Shown here: in pieces, positions 56,673-64,000 of the stretch
How positions within the stretch are numbered: position 1 is the first letter of the stretch
Layout of the letters: each line of letters begins with the position of its first letter
NCBI RefSeq assembly: GCF_003072645.1
Contig: NZ_CP028897.1
Location: 4,689,501 to 4,753,500 of the forward strand
Source: Dongshaea marina
Lineage (GTDB): Bacteria; Pseudomonadota; Gammaproteobacteria; Enterobacterales; Aeromonadaceae
DNA: 64,000 nucleotides
Reading direction: 5' to 3'
Notes under the pieces: model-generated
Told to the model about the DNA's origin: nothing
What the model saw: only the letters and a program-made list of their open reading frames with translations
Database searches by the model: none
Made by a program: the position numbers and the translations under genes

Positions 56673-57590
56673 TCACTCAGTCACTTGATGCAGCTCCCGG
56701 AGCTTTTTCAGCAGAAAATCGATCACCACCCGAACCTTGTACAGCTGACCCCGCTCCCGGGTATAGAGAATATAGAAGCAGCTCCCCTCCTGGTGGGGAA
56801 CCATCTGGTACTCAGGCAGCACCCGCACCATCTCCTGGGACTTCACTTCCTGGCGCCCCACCACGGAGCCGATCATGCTGATCCCCTCACCCAAGCGAAC
56901 CATAGATAGCATCAGCCTGGCGTCATTGGTTTTAAAGGCGCTGTCACCAATAGGGATCGCCTCTCTCTTCCCCTCTTGATCAAAATACCACTGTTGATGA
57001 TAGGAGCTCACCTTAAAGGCCAACAAGTTATGCTTGAGCAGATCCTTCGGTGAGGTGATCGCCGGATGTCTGGCAAGATATTCCCTGGAGGCGAGTAACC
57101 AGTAGTCCACATCACAGATCTTCTGGGCTATCAGGCTGCTATTACTTGGCACCCCCATCCGAATGCTAAAATCAGCCTCTCCGGAGACCAGATCCACCAG
57201 CTTTTCATCCGTCATCACCTCCAGCTTTAGCTCGGGCCAGCGGGCTCTTAACTCGGCAAGCAGAGGTGGCAAAAACCACTCGGCATAAATACTCGGACAG
57301 GCGATCCGCACCTTGCCCCTTGGGTACTCTCCGAGCTCCCGAACCCGCTCAAACATACCATCAAATGTTTCCAGGGTGGACTTGGCCTCCTCCTGCAACA
57401 AAGAGCCGGCATCGGTCAGGGTGACCGAGCGGGTACTACGGGTAAACAAAGAGACCCCAAGCTCCTGCTCAAGCTGTGAGATCTTGCGTGATATCGAGGA
57501 GTGGGCATACCCCAGCTCCTGTGCAGCCTTGGCAAAGCTCAGGTGACGGGCAACACACAAAAAGCAGTGTAAAGTCTCGAGGGATGGCAT
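56673..57590 (-). CDS. LysR-family transcriptional regulator
   Basis: A 305-aa regulator. The N-terminal helix-turn-helix is LHCFLCVARHLSFAKAAQELGYAHSSISRKISQLEQELGVSLFTRSTRSVTLTDAG; the rest is a periplasmic-binding-like effector domain (GKVRIACPSIYAEWFLPPLLAEL, MTDEKLVDLVSGEADFSIRMG, MLSMVRLGEGISMIGSVVG) of the AaeR/DsdC-like group. It is transcribed away from the MFS exporter across 226 bp, so that exporter is its likely target. Confidence 0.9.
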   Translation of the reverse strand: MPSLETLHCFLCVARHLSFAKAAQELGYAHSSISRKISQLEQELGVSLFTRSTRSVTLTDAGSLLQEEAKSTLETFDGMFERVRELGEYPRGKVRIACPSIYAEWFLPPLLAELRARWPELKLEVMTDEKLVDLVSGEADFSIRMGVPSNSSLIAQKICDVDYWLLASREYLARHPAITSPKDLLKHNLLAFKVSSYHQQWYFDQEGKREAIPIGDSAFKTNDARLMLSMVRLGEGISMIGSVVGRQEVKSQEMVRVLPEYQMVPHQEGSCFYILYTRERGQLYKVRVVIDFLLKKLRELHQVTE

Positions 57591-57816
57591 TTATTATTCC
57601 AAAAAATGCAATTATGCATTTAATTTTTGGTTATTTTTTTAGAACAATCAAGTTGCTATACTCTGCTTTTCGAAAGCTTCTGTGAATTTTTAAACACCAA
57701 TACGCATGATCCGATCGGCCTCATCGGGTCGTCTTGCGCCCGTTCATCCCGGCTTCAGTAACAGATTAACCCTTAATAAGTTGATGGTTTTTATTTTAAA
57801 AGTTTAAGGTTGTCCC

Positions 57817-59055
57817 ATGTTTGACAAAAAATATCTTTTTACATTTGTCTGCTTTTTTATAACCCCTATATCCGGACTCTGTGTGGATCTTTTTATTCCA
57901 TCATTACCGGATATTCAGCACTATTTCACAACAACTCCGGGCCTGACCAAGAGCCTAATTTCGGTTTATCTTCTCAGCTTTGGACTATTTCAGCTTATCT
58001 CAGGACCGCTGACCGACAGCTTTGGCCGTAAGAAACTGATGCTGTTTGGCATGCTCTCTTTTGCCATCTCAACCTATGGCATCACTATGATCAACAGTAT
58101 TGAATCCTTCATGATTCTCCGCGCCCTCCAGGGGATCAGTATCTCTATCTGTGGCGTGGCCTCTCGAGCAATTATTCCGGATATTTTCAGTGGTCATCAA
58201 TATAAAAAAATGATGAACTACATGACGATCACCTGGTCGATCGGCCCGGTCATCGCCCCCTATCTGGGAGGATATCTGCAACACTACTTTGGCTGGAAAT
58301 CAGCTTTTTATTTCCTGTCGGCCTATGCCTCAGTGGCATTCTTATTAATACTATTTGTGTACCGGGAGACCCTGGCACATAAGCACGAATTTTCAATTAA
58401 AAATGTGGTTGGTAATTATTTTCTAATTATTCAGTCGTCCAGCTTTACCCTCAGAGCCGTAAGTATGGCCCTGCTTTATTCAGTAATGCTCTCCTTTAGC
58501 ATCATCGGGGTCTTTATTGTCGAATCCAGCTGGGGATATAGCCCGGTTACTTTTGGTAAACTCGCGCTACTGATGGGAGTCGCTTGGATGCTGGGTAACA
58601 TGACTAATCGCTTTACCCTGCATCTGGGGCGCACCCAGCATAACCTCAAACTGGGTGGTGCGATGGTTATCTCGGCTGCCAGCGCCCTGCTGTTGGCAAC
58701 CACAATGGATCTCGCCTCTGATAAACTGTTTTGGCTGGGGCTATTCATGTTTATTCCCATCTACTTTTCCGGCATGGTATTCCCCAACTTTTTTGGTGAA
58801 AGCGTCGCCCCATTTAAGAAGGTTGCTGGCAGTGCCGGGGCGTTGGTTGGTGCATCCATCATGATTGGCACCAGTATTGTCTCTTTCATGCTGGGCTTCT
58901 TTAAGCTCACCACTCCCTTTGAGCTTGCAATGAGTGTTCTGGCCTTTGCCGCCATCACCCTGCTGCTGATGCTGGCCATTTTTAAAATCGAAAAGCCACT
59001 GAGCAGCTCTCAAACCGACGATGCCACCGCATCTGCCTGCCTGAACACTCAATAA
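57817..59055 (+). CDS. MFS drug-resistance-type transporter (Bcr/CflA-like)
   Basis: A 412-aa inner-membrane exporter with twelve predicted membrane segments. The N-terminus FFITPISGLCVDLFIPSLPDIQHYF and motif A GPLTDSFGRKKLMLFG, with LRALQGISISICGVASRAIIPDIF and MTITWSIGPVIAPYLGGYL (motif C-like), place it in the DHA1 Bcr/CflA group. The substrate is unknown. Its divergent LysR neighbour probably controls it. Upstream DNA is AT-rich. Confidence 0.88.
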   Translation: MFDKKYLFTFVCFFITPISGLCVDLFIPSLPDIQHYFTTTPGLTKSLISVYLLSFGLFQLISGPLTDSFGRKKLMLFGMLSFAISTYGITMINSIESFMILRALQGISISICGVASRAIIPDIFSGHQYKKMMNYMTITWSIGPVIAPYLGGYLQHYFGWKSAFYFLSAYASVAFLLILFVYRETLAHKHEFSIKNVVGNYFLIIQSSSFTLRAVSMALLYSVMLSFSIIGVFIVESSWGYSPVTFGKLALLMGVAWMLGNMTNRFTLHLGRTQHNLKLGGAMVISAASALLLATTMDLASDKLFWLGLFMFIPIYFSGMVFPNFFGESVAPFKKVAGSAGALVGASIMIGTSIVSFMLGFFKLTTPFELAMSVLAFAAITLLLMLAIFKIEKPLSSSQTDDATASACLNTQ

Positions 59056-59550
59056 GAACTTGTGGCTTCGTCGGGATCGCCGATGCATAAGGATATGCGA
59101 ATGCAGGGATAGCCAGGGATGGTGTTATCTGCCGGCAGCGCCCTACTTTTGTATCGTCAAAAGTAGGCAAAATCTCGCTACGCACGATGGGTCCAACCAT
59201 CGACCTTCGCTGCTCGCCATCCATGGCTCGAAAAGAAGTAGCAACTTTCAAAGGTTCGCCTCGGCGCTCACTCACGGGGGTTAAATCCCCGTCTATTTGC
59301 GCCGGTAGTTTCAAAGAGGAGCAAAGGGTGAGCAGCATGGATGCTGCGAAAAGGCAATCAGTACATGGAGGTGCTGTTTGCCTGTACCTTTGCGATTTTG
59401 AAAATTAAGGAAATAGCAAATACCGGGGTGTCCTTGGGAGTGAAGAGGGTATTGGACAAGCAATACCCTTTTCCCGTTGCCGCTCGGCAGCGGCAAATGT
59501 GCCTTCGGCACAAATCGGCTGACCGCCGGTCAAACAGCGCCCCCTGATAA
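59056..59550 (+). repeat. Hairpin-mosaic repeat, copy E (largest)
   Basis: Contents: CCTACTTTT / AAAAGTAGG (59142-59167), the tail CTACGC..GATGGGTCC..CCATC..TGCTCGCCATCCATGGCTCGAAAAG (59179-59236), a stretch with short frames but no supported gene (59237-59460), then hairpins TTGCCGCT/AGCGGCAA (59477-59496), TGTGCC-TTC-GGCACA (59498-59512) and TGACC-GCC-GGTCA (59520-59532). The first stem and its flanks are the reverse complement of copy B. Confidence 0.72.
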
Positions 59551-59725
59551 CCTCTTAAAAAATCAGGATAATTAAAAAAATTTTTGTGATCTCAATCACG
59601 GCTCTGGCCATATTTCGAACAACGCGATAGACTCAGTTAGAAATCTAATTCGCTTTTTTCGGCTCCCCCCCTTTGTGAATTTTCCCATCCATACGTATAG
59701 CCCCCCAGACATCTAGACATATTTC

Positions 59726-59756
59726 TTGACCCAGCTTTTCCGCCTGTGATAGTTAT
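59726..59756 (+). promoter_or_regulatory. Predicted sigma-70 promoter of the methionine operon
   Basis: TTGACC (59726-59731), an 18-base spacer ending in TGTGA, and TAGTTAT (59750-59756) would start transcription near 59763, about 45 bases before the SAM aptamer. A small ACGGTG/CACCGT hairpin (59765-59786) opens the leader. Confidence 0.5.
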
Positions 59757-59808
59757 TCATTAGTACGGTGTTCAAAAACTCACCGTCTTTAAATAATACA
59801 ATTTACAA

Positions 59809-59957
59809 CCATCAAGAGAAGCGGAGGGACAGGCCCTGTGATGCTTCAGCAACCTGCCTTAGGCGTGGTGCTAATTCCTGACAGATGGAAAGGGTAGCGT
59901 TTCGCTAAACCAACTCCCTGTCAGCGGAGGTGGTTTGTTAAGTGACAACAGGGAGTT
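59809..59957 (+). ncRNA. SAM-I (S-box) riboswitch with translational expression platform
   Basis: The aptamer core is unmistakable: ATCAAGAGAAGCGGAGGGAC, then AGGCCCTGTGATGC, CAGCAACC, GGTGCTAATTCC. Paired AAGC/GCTT forms P2 and CCATC/GATGG (59809-59813/59884-59888) a short P1. Downstream, AACTCCCTGT (59912-59921) can pair with ACAGGGAGTT (59948-59957), which hides the GGGAG ribosome-binding site of metY. The alternative AAACCA.CTCC / GGAG.TGGTTT hairpin (59907-59936) competes for the same strand and would free it. High SAM is thus predicted to block translation. Confidence 0.9.
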
Positions 59958-59960
59958 CAG

Positions 59961-61227
<1,267 letters not shown>

Positions 61228-61269
61228 TCATGGGTGTAGGCAAAAAACCTGCACCGGACCGGAGGCTCA

Positions 61270-62094
61270 ATGGCGATCTGTACCCCCAAAAATTATCAGG
61301 CAACCCAGGATGCAGGGTTTGATAGCACTCAATTTAGCTGTGAGCGCGCGGATCTAAGGCTCGGCATCATCAACCTGATGCCCTTTAAAAGTGAAGTAGA
61401 GCAGCAGTTTTTTAGCGTTTTCAGCGATGTTCCTCTCAACATTGAACTTGAGTTTTTGTGCCCGTTTCGCCGCAGTAAGCATCAGGATTGGTCCTACATT
61501 CAGCAGAACTATCATCCGCTACAGGCTGTTTTTGAGCGAAGCTATGATGGATTAATCGTCACCGGTGCTCCGGTCGAGCACCTTCCCTTTGAGGAGGTTG
61601 ACTACTGGCCACAGCTCAGGGACCTGATCCTGGATAACAGCCTGCCCACCATCTATATCTGCTGGGCAGCCCAGGCCGCCCTCTACCTGAGGTACCAGAT
61701 CCCTAAGTATCCCCTGCCGGAAAAACTGTTTGGCGTTTATCCCCACAGCTGTGAACCAAACCCCTTCATCACTGGGGATTTCAGGGTACCTCACTCCCGA
61801 TTTACCTGTAACAGGGAGCAGGATCTGCGGACCAATGGCCTGAAGATCCTGGCTTGCTCCTCCCGTGCAGGGGTCTATATGGCGGCCACCCCGGAATTTC
61901 GGGAGTTTTTTATTACCGGCCATCCCGAGTACCAGAGGGAGCGGCTGCAGTTTGAATATTTGCGAGACGGAGGAGCTCTTCCTGAGCACTACTTTCCAAA
62001 TGATGATCCGGCTCTCTCCCCCGAGATGAGCTGGCTCAATCACCGCCAGCAGTTTTATCGGAACTGGCTAAATCACATAAGGAATTCTCTATGA
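61270..62094 (+). CDS. metA: MetA-family homoserine O-acyltransferase, predicted acetyl-specific
   Basis: A 274-aa enzyme, shorter than E. coli MetA (309). Catalytic residues are present: Cys in YICWAAQAAL and His/Glu in ITGHPEYQRERL. The segment DGLIVTGAPVEHLPFEEVDYW carries Glu where E. coli MetA has Gly111; glutamate at that position is known to give acetyl-CoA rather than succinyl-CoA use. With MetY next door, O-acetylhomoserine is the expected product. Spacing to metY is 42 bp, and the 3' end overlaps hom by 4 bp. Confidence 0.88.
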   Translation: MAICTPKNYQATQDAGFDSTQFSCERADLRLGIINLMPFKSEVEQQFFSVFSDVPLNIELEFLCPFRRSKHQDWSYIQQNYHPLQAVFERSYDGLIVTGAPVEHLPFEEVDYWPQLRDLILDNSLPTIYICWAAQAALYLRYQIPKYPLPEKLFGVYPHSCEPNPFITGDFRVPHSRFTCNREQDLRTNGLKILACSSRAGVYMAATPEFREFFITGHPEYQRERLQFEYLRDGGALPEHYFPNDDPALSPEMSWLNHRQQFYRNWLNHIRNSL

Positions 62095-63044
62095 AAATTG
62101 CAATCATCGGCTTAGGTACCATTGGCAGCGGCGTTCTCGATTTGATCGAGCGCGAGCGCTGCCAGATTGAAAAACGGATCGGTGCTCCCTTGCAGATTGT
62201 CTGGCTCTGTGACCGCAACTCGCAACCGCAGCACCCGAACTTCACCACAGATTACAACCAGGCCCTCCGGGACCCCGAAGTAGAGACGGTAATCGAGCTG
62301 ATCGGTGGCATTGATAATGCCTACCATATCGCACTGTCTACTCTCAGCAGTGGAAAGAACCTGATTACCGCCAACAAACACCTGCTGGCACTGCATGGTG
62401 AAGAGCTGTTTGAACTGGCAAATCAGCATGGAGTGAAGCTCTTTTTTGAAGCCGCGGTGGGTGGAGGGATCCCTCTGCTTACCCCGCTGTATGAGGGTCT
62501 ATTCAGTGGCGATATCACCCGGGTGCGCGGCATCCTCAACGGAACCGCCAACTACATCCTGACCCAGATGCATCAGGGCCAGGACTTTGAGAGTGCCCTC
62601 ACCCAGGCTCAGCAGCAGGGATATGCGGAAGCCGATCCCCATTTCGATCTTGCGGGGATCGACAGTGCCCACAAGCTGAGCCTTTTGAGTTATCTCACCT
62701 GGCAACGGTTTAAGACGCTCACCTCAATCTCGGTTCAGGGGATCGACTCTGACACCCAATCGCAGATCTCCGCGGCTCAGGGTGCGGGACAAAAGCTCAA
62801 ACTCATCGCCGAGGCGGAGCGGGTCGGCAACGAGATCCGCCTGAGTGTCGCCCCAACCCCGGTGAAACCGGACGATCTGCTGTATGGCGTCGATCATGTG
62901 TATAACGCCGTTGAGATCCAGGGGCGTCACAGTGGTAAGACCCTGCTTTACGGTGAGGGGGCTGGTAAGTATCCAACCGCAACTGCGGTCATTTCTGATC
63001 TTTATAAGATCGCTCACAGTAATCCATGGAATAGGGAAACATAG
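62091..63044 (+). CDS. hom: Homoserine dehydrogenase, short monofunctional form
   Basis: NAD(P)H-dependent reduction of aspartate semialdehyde to homoserine. The 317-aa product has the Rossmann site IIGLGTIGSGVLDLIE, TANKHLLALHGEEL, FEAAVGGGIPLLTPL, RGILNGTANYILTQM and the catalytic stretch GYAEADPHFDLAGIDSAHKLSLLS. It lacks the C-terminal ACT domain of the usual 430-aa enzymes and the N-terminal aspartokinase of ThrA/MetL, so feedback control is probably not built in. It starts in overlap with metA and abuts lysC. Confidence 0.92.
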   Translation: MKIAIIGLGTIGSGVLDLIERERCQIEKRIGAPLQIVWLCDRNSQPQHPNFTTDYNQALRDPEVETVIELIGGIDNAYHIALSTLSSGKNLITANKHLLALHGEELFELANQHGVKLFFEAAVGGGIPLLTPLYEGLFSGDITRVRGILNGTANYILTQMHQGQDFESALTQAQQQGYAEADPHFDLAGIDSAHKLSLLSYLTWQRFKTLTSISVQGIDSDTQSQISAAQGAGQKLKLIAEAERVGNEIRLSVAPTPVKPDDLLYGVDHVYNAVEIQGRHSGKTLLYGEGAGKYPTATAVISDLYKIAHSNPWNRET

Positions 63045-64000
63045 ATGGTAATACGCGTAGAGAAGTATGGAGGAAGCTCTGTCAGAGATCCTGAGCAACT
63101 GCAGGCCATTGCCCGCAGTTCAGAGCAGAAAGTAGCACAAGGCGATCAGCTGGTGATCGTGGTCTCCGCCCCCGGAGATCTCACCGATGAACTGCTGGAA
63201 CGGGCCAATAAGATTCACTCAGCCCCTCGGGAAGAGAGTTAGCACAACTGCTGGCCACCGGCGAGCAGATCTCCATCGCCCTGCTGGCGATGGCCCTGCA
63301 GCAGCAGGGACTCAAAGCCATCTCTTTTACCGCCCCTCAACTCAATATCCGAACCCAGGGGGCCTACAATAATGCCCATATCGAAAGTGTCGATAACCGC
63401 AAGATCACCCAGGCCCTGGATGAAGGCTATGTTGTGATCGTGGCCGGTTTTCAGGGGATCAATGAAACTGGCTGTATCACCACCTTAGGTCGCGGTGGTT
63501 CAGATACCACAGCAGTCGCCCTGGCCGCGGCCCTCAACCTTGAAGAGGTTGATATCTACACGGATGTCGATGGTGTCTATAGTGGCGATCCCCGCATCAT
63601 CCCCAGCGCATTCAAACACAGGGAGCTCAGTTTTGAGCTAATGCTGGAGCTGGCGCGTCAGGGTGCCCGGGTACTCCATAGCCGCTGCGTCAAGATGGCT
63701 CAGTCACATAAGGTGCATATTCACCTGCGCTCCTCCTTTACCCGGGGTGAAGGAACCCGAATTCATGACAAACATGGGAATATCCCGGCCGGGATCACCG
63801 GGGTCACCGCCCTCAACCGGGTCGCCAAAATCGTGCTGAGCGCTGAAAGAGGCGCTCTGGATCAGCCACTGGATCAACTCAATACCTGCGGGGTTGAGCT
63901 GGAGCTCATCTCCCGGGTTGCCGATGAGGGCAACCTGGAGAAGATCACCGCAGTGGCTCCGCAAAGTCAGCTACCACACATGCTAAAGATCCTGGAGCGC
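63045..64000 (+). pseudogene. lysC: Aspartate kinase, frameshifted (likely one missing G) and cut by the window end
   Basis: The first enzyme of the aspartate family. MVIRVEKYGGSSVRDPEQL (ATP site) and VIVVSAPGDLTDELL are in the first frame; the break lies at CCTCGGGAAG (GGG 63229-63231). One more G joins SAPR to GRELAQLLATGEQISIALLA. Downstream, TLGRGGSDTTAVALAAAL, YTDVDGVYSGDPRI, ARQGARVLHSRCVKMAQSH are normal, and an ACT-like start (VAKIVLSAERG) follows. The start codon touches the hom stop. The gene continues past base 64000. Confidence 0.88.

Noticed and set aside
59060-59547. Several 66-74 codon frames in repeat copy E
   Set aside because: They lie in dispersed repeat sequence, have no ribosome-binding sites and do not match the frames of the other copies.

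Overview
This 64 kb window is chromosomal DNA of a gammaproteobacterium. The gene content (recG, yihY, dtd, glpR/glpD, engB, polA, the sRNA Spot 42, nupC, recQ, ptsG, tcdA, deaD, rhlE, gor, prlC, rsmJ) and the near-identity of many motifs to Escherichia/Vibrio proteins place it near Vibrionales, Aeromonadales or Alteromonadales. I cannot name the species. There are no rRNA or tRNA genes, no CRISPR array and no prophage in view; the one clear mobile element is an intact IS982-family insertion.

Layout. 0-4 kb: recG (5' cut by the window), yihY, a proline-iminopeptidase homologue that lacks its catalytic serine, and dtd. 4-5.3 kb: a small low-GC gene between two inverted copies of a hairpin-rich dispersed repeat. 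5.3-10.5 kb: a lipoprotein, glpR and glpD with GlpR operators, engB and a secreted protein. 10.5-15.5 kb (minus): nupC, spf (Spot 42) and polA. 15.5-24.7 kb: elbB, a P-loop kinase-like protein, a DUF3630-like gene, recQ, ptsG, a DUF2007 protein, tcdA and a degenerate EAL protein. 24.8-30.7 kb: a PuuR-like regulator, IS982 inside a repeat-rich gap, a stand-alone FtsZ paralogue downstream of a WYL regulator, then a divergent HDOD protein. 30.8-41.5 kb: a small minus-strand gene, deaD, an AsmA-like protein, a spermidine-synthase-like protein, a 57-aa gene, an orphan substrate-binding protein, a two-component system divergent from a small periplasmic protein, and a membrane hydrolase. 41.5-57.6 kb: an M24B peptidase, more orphan substrate-binding proteins, gor, a PAS histidine kinase, prlC-SMR-rsmJ, rhlE, yaiI, an MltF-like transglycosylase and a LysR regulator. 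57.8-64 kb: an MFS exporter, another repeat copy, and a methionine operon led by a SAM-I riboswitch: metY, metA, hom, lysC (3' cut by the window).

Points that matter to a reader. (1) At least 13 one-base losses, all in G or C tracts or GC-rich spots, break 11 genes, including polA, gor and ptsG. This looks like systematic homopolymer error in the assembly rather than gene decay, so I report each gene over its full reconstructed extent. (2) The WYL regulator / FtsZ paralogue pair, with spaced TGTCGCAA repeats upstream, is the best candidate for an undescribed system. (3) The methionine operon pairs a SAM-I aptamer with two mutually exclusive hairpins around the metY Shine-Dalgarno, and its MetA carries Glu at the acetyl-specificity position, which predicts O-acetylhomoserine and direct sulfhydrylation. 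(4) Two families of dispersed intergenic repeats keep their base-pairing while their sequence changes.
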